From: JAYODW01 sp038116745
Lineage (GTDB): Bacteria; Pseudomonadota; Gammaproteobacteria; Ga0077536
Direction: 5' to 3'
Length of the DNA stretch: 64,000 nucleotides
Assembly (NCBI GenBank): GCA_038116745.1
Contig: JAYODW010000028.1
Location: forward strand, 8,217-72,216
The position numbers were made by a program, and so were the translations under genes. Shown piece after piece: positions 24,919-34,097 of the stretch. The notes below the pieces were generated by a model. It searched no databases. It was given only the letters and a program-made list of their open reading frames with translations, and was not told the DNA's origin. Every line of letters begins with the position of its first letter. The stretch's first letter is position 1.

Positions 24919-26619
24919 GTGAACGACGCCGCGCGAGCCGACAAACTACTTGCGCGACTGAAGTTCTCGCTCGCCGAGGGCCGGCTTACGCTGGACAACC
25001 GGCGCATGCTGCTGCTCGACGCGTTCTCGCTCGGCGCGCTCAGGACCGAGCTGGTGGACTCCCTCGGCATCGAGGCCGCCCGCGGTCTCATGACCCGCAT
25101 TGGCTACGTCGCGGGGAGCCGTGATGCCAACAGTGCACGTCGCCTGTACCCGGAGTCGGGTGACTACCGCCGCGCGTTTCTCTCGTCGCCGCAGATTGCC
25201 GGGCTCGAGGGTTTGGTGCGTTCCGAGCCGGTGGACGTGACACTGGACCCGGCAAGCCGCACTTTTTACGCCGAATACATCTGGCACAACTCGTCGGAGA
25301 GCGAGACCCACGTCAACAATTACGGCACCGGGCATACACCCGTGTGCTGGATGCTCGTCGGCTATGCCTGCGGTTTCGCCGCAAGCTTTGTCGGCCAGGC
25401 GATCGTGTTCCGCGAAGTCCAGTGTGTGGGCATGGGCCACGAGAACTGTCGTGTCATCGGCAAGCCGGTGGACGCATGGCCGGACGGTGCACAGGATCTC
25501 GCTTATCTCAGTCCCCGCGCGTTCGTGAACATGAATCTTGGGCGCAGCACTGAACTCAGCGCCGCCGCCGGTGCGCGCGACGGCGAAGCGCCAGACCGCT
25601 GGCAGATGGTGGGCATCGCCCCGTCGTTCAGCGCCGCCTGCCTGGCGCTGGAGCGCGTGGCCGACACCGACGCGACCGTCCTTTTCACCGGCGAATCGGG
25701 CGTCGGCAAGGAACTTTTCGCCCGCAATCTCCATCGCCTGTCGCCGCGGCGCGAGAGTCCCTTCGTCGCCATCAACTGCGCCGCGATACCCGACGAGCTG
25801 CTCGAGTCGGAACTGTTCGGGGTCGAAAAAGGCGCCTTCACCGGCGCCGTGGCGTCACGGCCGGGGCGATTCGAACTCGCCGATGGCGGCACCCTGTTCC
25901 TGGACGAAGTGGGGACGCTGAGTTCCGCCGCCCAGGCAAAACTGTTACGGGCGCTGCAGGAAGGCGAATTCGAACGTGTCGGCGGCTTGGATACCCGCCG
26001 GGTCGACGTGCGCGTCGTTGCCGCGACCAATGTCGATCTGGAGAGCGCTGTGCGTGCGCGCGAGTTTCGTGAAGATCTTTTGTACCGGCTCAACGTGTTT
26101 CCGATCCACGTACCGGCGCTGCGCGATCGGCCAGAGGACATTCCGCTGCTGACGGACACATTCTTCAAGCGCTATTGCGAACGCCACCGCCGCGCTCTGA
26201 AAGGGATCAATGCGAACGCCGTCGAAGCGCTCATGAACCACGACTGGCCGGGAAATATCCGTGAGCTCGAGAATCTCATCGAACGCGCGGTAATTCTCGC
26301 CCGTGACGGCGGCAGCATCGAGATCGAACACCTGTTCCGCCAGGGTCGCGCGACGGCGGCGACGCCTTCCGCTACCACCGCAACGCCGGCGGCACGATCA
26401 TCTCCGCAGGCGAACCCTGCACGGGCGGCAGCCGTGCAACCGTTTGCGGACGCGGACGGCACCCTCGATGACGTCATCGACGGTGCGATCGACCAGGCCC
26501 TGGCGGCGACCGCCGGAAACGTATCGGCGGCCGCGCGCAGGCTCGGGATATCACGCGCACGGCTGGACTATCGCCTTTCCAAACGGCGCAGGGATGCGGG
26601 AACGGCGGACGCCGGCTGA
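24919..26619 (+). CDS. XylR/DmpR/TbuT-type sigma-54-dependent activator
   Basis: Aromatic-sensing transcription activator of 566 residues starting at GTG. Order: XylR_N sensor (about 10-110), V4R domain (about 120-200, with C143, C151, C169 and C177 as likely metal ligands), AAA+ ATPase with Walker A GESGVGKE (258-265), sigma-54 contact loop GAFTGA (295-300) and Walker B GGTLFLDE (313-320), then an alanine-rich linker and a Fis-type HTH (GNVSAAARRLGISRARLDYR). The effector is presumably an aromatic substrate of the divergent monooxygenase operon, which has a -24/-12 promoter. Confidence 0.92.
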   Translation: MNDAARADKLLARLKFSLAEGRLTLDNRRMLLLDAFSLGALRTELVDSLGIEAARGLMTRIGYVAGSRDANSARRLYPESGDYRRAFLSSPQIAGLEGLVRSEPVDVTLDPASRTFYAEYIWHNSSESETHVNNYGTGHTPVCWMLVGYACGFAASFVGQAIVFREVQCVGMGHENCRVIGKPVDAWPDGAQDLAYLSPRAFVNMNLGRSTELSAAAGARDGEAPDRWQMVGIAPSFSAACLALERVADTDATVLFTGESGVGKELFARNLHRLSPRRESPFVAINCAAIPDELLESELFGVEKGAFTGAVASRPGRFELADGGTLFLDEVGTLSSAAQAKLLRALQEGEFERVGGLDTRRVDVRVVAATNVDLESAVRAREFREDLLYRLNVFPIHVPALRDRPEDIPLLTDTFFKRYCERHRRALKGINANAVEALMNHDWPGNIRELENLIERAVILARDGGSIEIEHLFRQGRATAATPSATTATPAARSSPQANPARAAAVQPFADADGTLDDVIDGAIDQALAATAGNVSAAARRLGISRARLDYRLSKRRRDAGTADAG

Positions 26620-26656
26620 ACGATCCCCTGCGCGAGCAGAGTTGATGACCGGTTTA

Positions 26657-26971
26657 CTACCGGCCCTGTGCCCGTTTGATAGCCGCCACGATATCCGCTG
26701 TCGCCGGCACCCGCTCCGGCGTTACATACAAACGACAGCACGGTGACCCGCCCGGAACTTCACCGGCGACATCCTCACCATCGATCAAAATGGTCGGCGA
26801 ACCCCAGGCCTGCAACGTCGGCAACGTGTCAGGCGACATCAAATCGATCGTCTCGTAATGAGCCACTCCGCACTGCGCCAGCGCCGCTTCGAGGTTGGCG
26901 CGCGCAGGCGCCGCCAGTGGACAACCCGCGAACCACAGAAACCGAACGTCGGGCTGCGTGTCTTTCACCAT
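26657..26971 (-). CDS. Small thioredoxin-fold protein
   Basis: 104-residue protein with a thioredoxin-like layout: strand plus FAGCPLAAPARANLEAAL, then the cis-Pro-like GSPTILIDGEDVAGEVPGG, and a CC pair near the C-terminus (SPCCRLYV). Only one cysteine is at the usual active-site position, so a standard CxxC is absent. It follows the ferredoxin gene by 42 bp and is last in the oxygenase-1 operon. A redox or iron-sulphur maintenance role is only a guess. Confidence 0.65.
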   Translation of the reverse strand: MVKDTQPDVRFLWFAGCPLAAPARANLEAALAQCGVAHYETIDLMSPDTLPTLQAWGSPTILIDGEDVAGEVPGGSPCCRLYVTPERVPATADIVAAIKRAQGR

Positions 26972-27013
26972 CCCGGGTACTCCGGTCCGCGACGCCTTCC
27001 CGTCCGCATCGCC

Positions 27014-27337
27014 TCAGGCGCTGGCGCGTGACTCGACCCAGAGTGCGTTATCGGCAAGCTCCACCGGTACGGTCTCCAGCGGCTCGGTGCAGGGAAACGC
27101 CAGCGGCTCGCCGCTTTTGATGTTAAACGCGCCGCCATGGTAAGGGCATTCAATTTCCTCGCCGTCCTGGTACCCCTCGCACAGACTTGCCATCCCATGC
27201 GTACAGGTATCGGCGGTGACGAAGTAGTCGTCACCGACCTGGTAGACGGCAAGCGGCGGATAGCCGTCGACAACCACCCGCCGTGGCTCGCCTTCGCTGA
27301 CTTCATCAACCGCGCACAAGCGAACTAGACTGGACAC
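27014..27337 (-). CDS. Rieske-type ferredoxin of ring-hydroxylating dioxygenase
   Basis: Electron carrier of 107 residues. The Rieske ligands are C45/H47 in DTCTHGMASL and C64/H67 in ECPYHGGAFN. The best start is GTG 27337, with GGAG about 11 bases upstream; the next in-frame ATG at 27391 adds an unlikely extension. It follows oxygenase pair 1. It is the only free-standing ferredoxin for the seven Rieske oxygenases in the window, so it probably serves several of them. Confidence 0.9.
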   Translation of the reverse strand: MSSLVRLCAVDEVSEGEPRRVVVDGYPPLAVYQVGDDYFVTADTCTHGMASLCEGYQDGEEIECPYHGGAFNIKSGEPLAFPCTEPLETVPVELADNALWVESRASA

Positions 27338-27424
27338 GTTTAGAATTTCTCCGACATTGAAATGATCAGGCCAGCACCGGCGCGCGACCACTGGACGAAG
27401 TCACGCAAAGGGCATCCGCACATA

Positions 27425-28687
27425 TCACGCCGCCGCCATCTGTTGTCGATACGCTTCCCAAAAACCGATGATCGCCCCTTCGGTGACGAGGTGCTCGGCG
27501 TCCTCCGCGCGCCCCCCGCCCATGGCGATGTAGGAGGCTTTCTCACGGTCGCGCACGACCGCCTTCTGCACAATCTCGACCGCCTCCCCATCCTCCATTG
27601 AAATCAATCCCGCGGGGCCGATCAGATTGCTCTGCTTGATCCGGATCGCGCGCATCTCCTCATCGTCGTCGGCGTAGCCGAAGTGCGTCCACACGAGCTC
27701 GAATCCGTCCTCGCCGTGGGTCACGATCTGGCGTACCGCCAGCGTGTTGGCAATCTGCTGGACGATGACGTTCGGAAAGATGGACAGGATCACCAGCGTA
27801 ATGTCGTCGTCGAAATCGGCGCGTCCGGCGAGCAGGGACGGGTCCTGCAGGCGAAACTCAGAATTAAGACTGCGGCTGTCCTTATATATTTCCCTGTCGA
27901 CTGCTTCGTCAGTCGTCGATGCCCGCGTATACAGCAGGCTGTGCCGCCCATCGCCATCCATGACGCTCGCACCCTGCTGCGAAGCGCGGTACAGGCCGAA
28001 CGTGTTGTGGAACAGGTGCAGCAGGCTTGCGTGGTAGGGATCGCGGGTATTCTCGGCGTAGAGTTTCCAGTTGCCGTGCATGAACTGGCGCTGATCGCCG
28101 AGCACGGCGACGGGGCGATTGAAAATACGGGTGACCGCCGCCACGGTCGTCGGCCCCAGATAATCGGCGAGCGGCGGGGCTTCGTCCGAAAAGGTCGCGA
28201 AAACAAGGCCGGCCAGGCTCTCGGTCCGCAGCACATCGAGTCCGTGCGCACCCAGGTCGAAGCTCTTCGGCATGCCCCCTTTGCCCTTGACACCGCGCCG
28301 GAACGGCACACCGAGCAATTTACCTTTGAGATCATAGGCCCATTGGTGATAGACGCATTCCAGGTGCGCAGCATTGCCGCGCAGTTCGCGGCACACCAGC
28401 GCGCCGCGGTGGGCACAGCGGTTCTGCATGACGTTGATGCCACCCTCATCGTCGCGCGTTACCACCACCGGCGTATCACCGATGAAGGTCGTTTTGTAGT
28501 CGCCGCTGTTCGGGATTTCGGCCTCCAGCGCAACAAAGCTCCAGTTCTCGCCGCGAAAAATACGTTCCTGTTCGCGGGCGTAGACGTCCGGTGACGTAAA
28601 AACGTAGTAGGGAACGGCAAAGCCTTCATCTGTTTGCGGCCAGTCGAGTACAGCCGGATTGGTCGTTTCGTTCACGATGGTTGTCAT
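27425..28687 (-). CDS. Ring-hydroxylating oxygenase alpha subunit 1
   Basis: Catalytic subunit of a Rieske non-haem iron oxygenase, 420 residues. Rieske ligands are C91/H93 (NRCAHRG) and C111/H114 (ECVYHQW; Q replaces the usual G). The mononuclear iron site is D216, H219, H224 in ENTRDPYHASLLHLFH. This DPYHxSLLHxF form is typical of the salicylate-5-hydroxylase and anthranilate-dioxygenase branch, so an acidic aromatic substrate is plausible. The beta subunit is 24 bp upstream and the ferredoxin follows. Confidence 0.9.
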   Translation of the reverse strand: MTTIVNETTNPAVLDWPQTDEGFAVPYYVFTSPDVYAREQERIFRGENWSFVALEAEIPNSGDYKTTFIGDTPVVVTRDDEGGINVMQNRCAHRGALVCRELRGNAAHLECVYHQWAYDLKGKLLGVPFRRGVKGKGGMPKSFDLGAHGLDVLRTESLAGLVFATFSDEAPPLADYLGPTTVAAVTRIFNRPVAVLGDQRQFMHGNWKLYAENTRDPYHASLLHLFHNTFGLYRASQQGASVMDGDGRHSLLYTRASTTDEAVDREIYKDSRSLNSEFRLQDPSLLAGRADFDDDITLVILSIFPNVIVQQIANTLAVRQIVTHGEDGFELVWTHFGYADDDEEMRAIRIKQSNLIGPAGLISMEDGEAVEIVQKAVVRDREKASYIAMGGGRAEDAEHLVTEGAIIGFWEAYRQQMAAA

Positions 28688-28711
28688 GTGCTGTCCTCCG
28701 TCGCGCTGCGC

Positions 28712-29185
28712 TCAGATCGGTATGACCATCAGGGTGTCGATGCGGCCGGTGTCGAAGATCACGTGCTTTTCGGCAAATCGCCAGCCTTCATTGTCGGTCA
28801 CGATACGATCCTCGTACACGCCCGTGTTGTACACCTCGGTGACGCCGTTGGTGCGGGTACGGTAGACCACGTAGTTGCTGCGCGCCGAATACGAGCCGTC
28901 CTCGTTCTCGTCCACCAGCAGCGCCGACACGACGTGGCGGTAAGACTGCTGCTCATAAATATTGGCGTGCCGCAGCGACACCACGCGATCGATCAGCATG
29001 GCACGCGAATCGCAGTACATCGCTGCCACCGGCATGCCGCGGGCATGGTTCTCGCGCGAGATCACCCGATAGACGCACTGCTCGGTAAACAGATCCGGCC
29101 ACGCTTCGAGTTCGTCGTCGTCGATCGTATGCACGTAGCGGGACAGCAGGACAGAAATCTGGTGGTAGAGCGCTTGGGAGTCCAT
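28712..29185 (-). CDS. Ring-hydroxylating oxygenase beta subunit 1
   Basis: Structural subunit of 157 residues with the NTF2-like fold: SVLLSRYVHTIDDDELEAWP, CVYRVISREN, SNYVVYRTRT, KHVIFDTGRIDTLMVIPI. It is first in its operon, so here the small subunit precedes the large one. Two copies of the CTAGCATG element lie 51-82 bp upstream. Confidence 0.88.
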   Translation of the reverse strand: MDSQALYHQISVLLSRYVHTIDDDELEAWPDLFTEQCVYRVISRENHARGMPVAAMYCDSRAMLIDRVVSLRHANIYEQQSYRHVVSALLVDENEDGSYSARSNYVVYRTRTNGVTEVYNTGVYEDRIVTDNEGWRFAEKHVIFDTGRIDTLMVIPI

Positions 29186-29235
29186 CTTCCGGGTCCGTGA
29201 TGAATCGATATTGCGGGCGGCGTACTGTTACCGGG

Positions 29236-29267
29236 CATGCTAGCCTAAAGACCTGGTGGCATGCTAG
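29236..29267. promoter_or_regulatory. Two CTAGCATG operator-like elements between oxygenase 1 and the SDR gene
   Basis: The divergent 170-bp gap contains GCATGCTAGC twice (29235-29244 and 29259-29268), 24 bp apart. On the minus strand each reads GCTAGCATGC. The eight-base core CTAGCATG also occurs upstream of three other operons in this window, always in a promoter region. Confidence 0.6.
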
Positions 29268-29355
29268 CATTTTCAAAACGCCCGAATGCACCCGACAGCT
29301 GGCGCTGCTCAATGCCGGCCGGCGCTGACGGGCTCGCAACGGGGAGACGTGACGC

Positions 29356-30144
29356 ATGGGGTGGCTCGAAAATCAGGTGGCGATCGTGACCGGTGGCGGT
29401 TCGGGCATCGGTCTCGCCGTGGTCGATCGCTTCGTTGCCGAGGGCGCGCGGGTGGGCGTGCTGGAACGTGACGCTGCACGACTCGAAGCGCTGCGACAAC
29501 GCTTCGCGCCATCCGATGTCGTCGCCATCGGCGGCGACGTGACCTCGCTCGAAGACAATGAGACGCTGGTACGAACGGTACTCGACGCGTTCGGGCACCT
29601 CGATACCTTTGTCGGCAACGCCGGCATCTGGGATTACATGACGCCTCTCGAGGGCCAGCCGCGGGAGCGGCTCGGTGCCATTTTCGACGAGTTGTTCGCG
29701 GTCAACGTCAAGGGCTACGTCCTCGGCGCCAGGGCCGCCGCTGCCGCGTTGCGCGACACGCGCGGCAGCCTCATTTTCACGGCTTCGAGTTCGAGCTTTT
29801 ACACCGGCGGCGGCGGCCCGCTGTATATCGCGTCCAAGCACGCCGTGCTGGGGCTGGTGCGCGGACTCGCCGCGGAGCTGGCGCCGGACGTTCGCGTCAA
29901 CGGGGTGGCACCCGGAGGCACGCTGACCAACCTCGCCGGCAGCGCCGCGGCGGATATGGCCGAATCGCGCATGGCGGAGGTTCCCGACGTCGAGCAACTA
30001 ATCAGCGACATGACACCGCTGGGCTTTGCCTCCACGCCCGATCAGCATGCCGGTATTTACGTGCTGCTGGCCTCGCGCGAGAACGCCGCCTACGTCACCG
30101 GTACGGTGATCAGCAGTGACGGCGGCATCGGTTACCGCAAGTAG
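29356..30144 (+). CDS. cis-dihydrodiol dehydrogenase-like SDR
   Basis: Short-chain dehydrogenase of 262 residues, probably oxidising an arene cis-dihydrodiol to a catechol with NAD+. The cofactor motif is GGGSGIG (13-19), then VGNAGIWDY (about 86-94). The catalytic Ser is in FTASSSSFY, with Y157 and K161 in PLYIASKHAV. The GIWDY and GGGGPLYIASKHA segments are characteristic of BphB/NahB-type enzymes. It is 18 bp upstream of oxygenase 2 and probably handles products of several oxygenases. Confidence 0.9.
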   Translation: MGWLENQVAIVTGGGSGIGLAVVDRFVAEGARVGVLERDAARLEALRQRFAPSDVVAIGGDVTSLEDNETLVRTVLDAFGHLDTFVGNAGIWDYMTPLEGQPRERLGAIFDELFAVNVKGYVLGARAAAAALRDTRGSLIFTASSSSFYTGGGGPLYIASKHAVLGLVRGLAAELAPDVRVNGVAPGGTLTNLAGSAAADMAESRMAEVPDVEQLISDMTPLGFASTPDQHAGIYVLLASRENAAYVTGTVISSDGGIGYRK

Positions 30145-30162
30145 GCGCCCGGAGTTCGGACC

Positions 30163-31467
30163 TTGAGCCATACCAAACTGACTGCGCTGCGCCGGCAGAT
30201 TGATGCCGACACGCTGCCACTCGGCGTGTTCAACGATCCGGACCTGTTCGCGCTCGAACAGGAGCGGATTTTCGCGCGCTCGTGGTGCTTTCTGGGCCAC
30301 GCCTCGGAAATCCCCGAGCCCGGCGATTTCGTGGTGCGCTATATCGCACAGGACGGCTTCATTGTCGTACGCGACGACGACAACACCATCCGCGTACTGC
30401 TCAACGCCTGCCGCCACCGCGGCCGCCAGTTGTGCCGTGCCGAGCGTGGCCGGACGAGCACCTTCGTGTGCCCGTATCACGGCTGGGTCTACCGTCGTGA
30501 CGGCGCCCTGCACGCCGCCCCGCACGCCGACGACCTCTTTGGCGCCGGCCGCTTCGACGTCAGCACGCGTGGACTCGTCAGCGCGCCGCAGGTCGCCGTG
30601 TGGCGCGACTGGATCTTCGCCTGTCTCGACCCGGCCGCGCCGGCGCTGCAGGACTATCTCGGTGACGCCGTGTGGTACCTCGATTTCTACACCAACAAGA
30701 CCCCGGGCGGTCTCGCCGTGCATGGCAGCCCGCAACGCTGGGTGATCGAGGCCGACTGGAAACTGGGAGCGGATAATTTCATCGGTGACGGATACCATAC
30801 GGCCGTGACCCACGGCAGCACCGTGCGAGCCGGGATACTGCCAGCGCAGACCGGCGATTTCCTGCTCGACGGTGTGCAGGTGGTGATGGATCATTTCGGC
30901 GTTGGCATGGCGCGCCAGGATCCACTGTTCAATTCACTGGCCTATCCCCCGCCGATGATCGAATCGCTGCGGGCGGCATTGTCGGACGATCAGCAGGCCA
31001 TGCTCGATCGTGGCGTTTCGCTGCCGACCCACGCGACCCTGTTCCCGAACCTGAGTTTTCTCAACGCGCCCGGGGCCCACGCACCCGACCAGCCACCCGC
31101 GCCCTATCTCACGCTGCGCACCTGGCGCCCGCTCGGCCCCGGCCGCACCGAGGTCTGGTCGTGGCTGCTGATTGAACGGGATGCGCCGGACGCTTTCCGC
31201 GCGGCATCGCACCGCGCTTATACGCTGAGCTTTGGCCCTTCCGGCACCCTCGAGCAGGACGATGCGGAGAACTGGTCGACCATCTCAAGTGCCGCGCGCG
31301 GCACCTTCGGCAGGCAGCTCGCACTCGACTATGCGATGGGACAGAATCATCTCGAACCGATCGCGGACTGGCCGGGACCGGGCGCTGCCTATCCGCTGGA
31401 CTACACCGAGTTTGCACAACGCGCGTTCTGGCGGCGCTGGATCGACATGCTGGAGCAGGCCGTATGA
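30163..31467 (+). CDS. Ring-hydroxylating oxygenase alpha subunit 2
   Basis: Catalytic Rieske oxygenase subunit of 434 residues starting at TTG, with GGAG 8-11 bases upstream. Rieske ligands are C83/H85 (NACRHRG) and C103/H106 (FVCPYHGW). The mononuclear iron ligands are D209, H212 and H217 in DNFIGDGYHTAVTH. The early HGW box and long C-terminal half resemble naphthalene- or biphenyl-type enzymes, but the substrate is not known. Its stop overlaps the beta subunit start by four bases. Confidence 0.9.
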   Translation: MSHTKLTALRRQIDADTLPLGVFNDPDLFALEQERIFARSWCFLGHASEIPEPGDFVVRYIAQDGFIVVRDDDNTIRVLLNACRHRGRQLCRAERGRTSTFVCPYHGWVYRRDGALHAAPHADDLFGAGRFDVSTRGLVSAPQVAVWRDWIFACLDPAAPALQDYLGDAVWYLDFYTNKTPGGLAVHGSPQRWVIEADWKLGADNFIGDGYHTAVTHGSTVRAGILPAQTGDFLLDGVQVVMDHFGVGMARQDPLFNSLAYPPPMIESLRAALSDDQQAMLDRGVSLPTHATLFPNLSFLNAPGAHAPDQPPAPYLTLRTWRPLGPGRTEVWSWLLIERDAPDAFRAASHRAYTLSFGPSGTLEQDDAENWSTISSAARGTFGRQLALDYAMGQNHLEPIADWPGPGAAYPLDYTEFAQRAFWRRWIDMLEQAV

Positions 31468-31985
31468 CCGGCGACCCCGCAGCGGGTGGTGCGGATCTCG
31501 CGACGCTGCACGAGATCGCCGCGTTCCTCTATCACGAGGCCGAGCTGCTCGACAACGGCCACCTGGAACAATGGCTCGGTCTGCTGACCGCTGACATCCG
31601 CTACCGCATGCCGGTCCGCGTGACCGGCGGGCGCGGCATCGCGGAATTCGATCCGGCCTCAGCGCATTTTGACGAAACGCGTGACACGCTCGAAATGCGT
31701 GTTCGCCGCATGGCCAGCGGCATGGCCTGGGCCGAGGAACCACCGTCGCGCACGCGCCATTTCGTTTCCAACATCCGGGTTAAGACCGCCGATGAAGGAG
31801 CCGCCACCGTGCACAGCAACCTGTTCCTGTTTCGCAACCGCGGCGACAGCGCCGCGCACGATCTCATCTCGGCTGAACGTCATGATCGGCTACGGCGAGA
31901 GTATGACGACTGGCGTCTCGCCGAGCGGCTGATACTCGTCGACCAGGCGACACTGGGAACGCTTAACCTGGCCGTTTTTCTGTAA
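31464..31985 (+). CDS. Ring-hydroxylating oxygenase beta subunit 2
   Basis: Structural subunit of 173 residues, translationally coupled to alpha 2 (ATGA overlap). Family features are AAFLYHEAELLDNGHLEQWL, ADIRYRMPVRVT, EEPPSRTRHFVSNIRV and the terminal LGTLNLAVFL. It ends the short SDR-alpha-beta operon; the convergent hydrolase gene ends 67 bp downstream. Confidence 0.9.
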   Translation: MTGDPAAGGADLATLHEIAAFLYHEAELLDNGHLEQWLGLLTADIRYRMPVRVTGGRGIAEFDPASAHFDETRDTLEMRVRRMASGMAWAEEPPSRTRHFVSNIRVKTADEGAATVHSNLFLFRNRGDSAAHDLISAERHDRLRREYDDWRLAERLILVDQATLGTLNLAVFL

Positions 31986-32052
31986 TTCGAACCGTGAATT
32001 TCGGCATTGCGCCGTACACCGCTGCAGGGCATTCGGCGCGCGTCATCCTCTA

Positions 32053-32880
32053 TCAACCCAACAGAAACGCGCGCGTCTCGCGCGTGAAGTCCGCGGTCGC
32101 CTCCAGCATCGCCCAGTGACCGCAATGGGGAATGATGTAGCCCCAGGAATGATCGATCAGCTCAAGGAAGCGGTGGGCGTTTGCGAGCGGCACGACCAGG
32201 TCCTGCTTGCCGTTCACCACCAGCGTCGGCGCCTGCACGCGGCGGATGTAATCGTCAGGGTAGAACAACCCGCCCTGCTCCTTGATCCAATGCATGATGG
32301 CGCCATAGGCGGCGCGCGTTGATTCGTCGCAGGAGCGCTCGTGCCGGTAGTGCACCAGCTCCTCGTCGATAGCGAAACCGTCGCCGGTGAGGGCCCCGAT
32401 GAGCGCGCGCATGCCCTCGGGCGTGAAGTCGTAGTTCACGATCGGCATCAGTGCCGGTGACAACTCCGCGTTAAGGCCGGCACTGCCCATCAGCACCAGT
32501 CGCGAAACCAGTTCCGGCCGTTCCACGGCCAATCCCAGAGAAGTCGCGCCGCCCATGGAATTACCCACCAGGTTCACCGGACCTCGCCCCAGTGCCTCGA
32601 CGAACGCGGCGAGGTGGCGATTGCGCGCGCCCTGCGAGTAGTCGAACGCTGCCGGATCGGGTTTGTCGCTGTCGCCAAATCCGGGCATGTCATAGGCGAT
32701 GACATGAAACGCGTCACTCAGCAGCGGAATCACATTGCGCCAGTTGCCGCGCGCATCCGCGCCCGCGCCGCCGCCGTGGATCAGCACCGCCGTCGGCAGG
32801 TCAGGGCTGCCGGCACACAGGTAGTGGGTGCGCACGCCACCCGCGTCAATATAAGCGTCTTCAAAAGACTGCTCAGTCAT
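32053..32880 (-). CDS. Alpha/beta hydrolase, meta-cleavage-product hydrolase-like
   Basis: 275-residue hydrolase likely to split the C-C bond of a ring-fission product. The oxyanion region is HGGGAG (35-40), the nucleophile S108 lies in VGNSMGGATS, the acid is probably the Asp of NGKQDLVVP, and the base His is in PHCGHWAML. GNSMGGA and GFGDSDKP are characteristic of BphD/TodF/CumD enzymes. It is the last gene of the long minus-strand block. AGGAG lies 8 bases before the ATG. Confidence 0.88.
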   Translation of the reverse strand: MTEQSFEDAYIDAGGVRTHYLCAGSPDLPTAVLIHGGGAGADARGNWRNVIPLLSDAFHVIAYDMPGFGDSDKPDPAAFDYSQGARNRHLAAFVEALGRGPVNLVGNSMGGATSLGLAVERPELVSRLVLMGSAGLNAELSPALMPIVNYDFTPEGMRALIGALTGDGFAIDEELVHYRHERSCDESTRAAYGAIMHWIKEQGGLFYPDDYIRRVQAPTLVVNGKQDLVVPLANAHRFLELIDHSWGYIIPHCGHWAMLEATADFTRETRAFLLG

Positions 32881-32895
32881 GGTTCTCTCCTCAAA

Positions 32896-33107
32896 TCAGT
32901 CAAGCGCCGCGCGCGGCGGGTCAATGTGTTCGGGCCGCTGGAATCCGCGCGCATGCTTGGCGACAAAATTCCGCCACGCGACGATGTTGCCGTCCGGTTC
33001 GTACAGTTGCTCTTCGAGCCAGCCGCGATCGTCTGCGTAGAAGGGCTGCGTCGCCTCGCGGGCCCACACGTCGTCGTCATTGAATCCGTTCAGTGCTGCC
33101 GGGACCC
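32896..33107 (-). pseudogene. Protein-coding tail, probably the frameshifted C-terminus of the upstream gene
   Basis: This 200-bp gap is not empty. In the frame ending at TGA 32898-32896 it reads VPAALNGFNDDDVWAREA, then QPFYADDRGWLEEQLYEPDG, NIVAWRNFVAKHARGFQRPE and HIDPPRAALD. The composition is protein-like with normal GC-rich codon use. It has no good start of its own (GTG 33069 is possible). Restoring one G in the GGG run at 33105-33107 would join it to the preceding gene as one protein of about 400 residues. It is therefore either a frameshifted tail or a separate small gene. Confidence 0.5.
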
Positions 33108-34091
33108 ATCACCCGCGACGCCTTCGCAAAACAGATCCGTAGCGCGGGGGCGCGTGCGAATCACCCCCTGACGAGAACAGAAGTCGATCATGCATTCTAT
33201 TGCCTCGCGGTTGGTTTCAATGCCATGGCAGTCCGGAAACAGCCCGCGCTGATCAAGCCATGCATACGGCATGCCCATGTGGTCCGAATCGTCGGTGGCC
33301 TCGTGGTAGCGAAGACGCGCGGCGACCATCGCCCGATAGAGCGCGGACGGCAATGTCGGATGACGCTCCACCGTCTCGGTTCGAAGCGTCACTACCGTGT
33401 TGATGGGGAACACACCACCAGCGTCCAGCCACGACTCACAGGCGGCCAGCCGGTCCTCGAACAAGGGTTGGCAGACATCGTCCGGGGGTGGCCCGCCGGC
33501 CGGCGCGAAACACGCATCGATATCGCCCCGCGCAAGCGCGGCGACCGGACCCGGTGTCGTACCACGGCCATCCAGTCCGTCGATGCCGGCCATGCGTTCA
33601 ACCTGGTAACCGCCGCGCGGATAATCCAGACCGGCAAAAAAGCGGTTATCGCTATCCTCGACCCAGATGATGTCGCGTGGATCAACGTCATACTGCCGCT
33701 CCAGAATCCCGCGCAGCCACACGGCCGGGTTGTAGCCGAAGCCCATTACGCCGACCCGGCGGCCTGCCAGGTCGCGCGGGTGATCAATCCCGGCCCCGCG
33801 ACGCACGACCGCGCCCAGTTGCGGAAAGAACCGACTCGGAAAGACCGGCACGGCGGTGAGAGGACGGCCCTGGTCGCGCGCAATCAGGTAATGGGAAAAC
33901 GCCTGTTCGCCGATATCCCACGGCAACCGGGTAATCATTTCCCGAAACGAGATCCAGGGGTGCTTGCCGCTGTCAACGAAGTCGAGCGTGAAACCATCGA
34001 CGGTAATAGCCCCATCGATAAGATAGCGCGTGTCGTAACGATTCCCGAGCGCGGCGGTAAGCCGCGGTGCGGCCGCGTTCACGGTGCTCAC
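33090..34091 (-). CDS. 4,5-dihydroxyphthalate decarboxylase / solute-binding-like protein
   Basis: 333-residue protein with the two-lobed fold shared by 4,5-dihydroxyphthalate decarboxylase (Pht5-like) and NMT1-type solute-binding proteins. Segments are DTRYLIDGAITVDGFTLDF, AFSHYLIARDQGRPLTAVPV, RRFVP-like FPSRFFPQLG, DLAGRRVGVMGFGYNPAVWL and RGILERQYDVDPRDIIWVED. There is no signal peptide, which favours a cytoplasmic decarboxylase over a binding protein. The frame ends abruptly at CEGVAGDGSRQH; see the adjoining tail entry. It lies 6 bp after oxygenase beta 3. Confidence 0.75.
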   Translation of the reverse strand: MSTVNAAAPRLTAALGNRYDTRYLIDGAITVDGFTLDFVDSGKHPWISFREMITRLPWDIGEQAFSHYLIARDQGRPLTAVPVFPSRFFPQLGAVVRRGAGIDHPRDLAGRRVGVMGFGYNPAVWLRGILERQYDVDPRDIIWVEDSDNRFFAGLDYPRGGYQVERMAGIDGLDGRGTTPGPVAALARGDIDACFAPAGGPPPDDVCQPLFEDRLAACESWLDAGGVFPINTVVTLRTETVERHPTLPSALYRAMVAARLRYHEATDDSDHMGMPYAWLDQRGLFPDCHGIETNREAIECMIDFCSRQGVIRTRPRATDLFCEGVAGDGSRQH

Positions 34092-34097
34092 TCCGTG

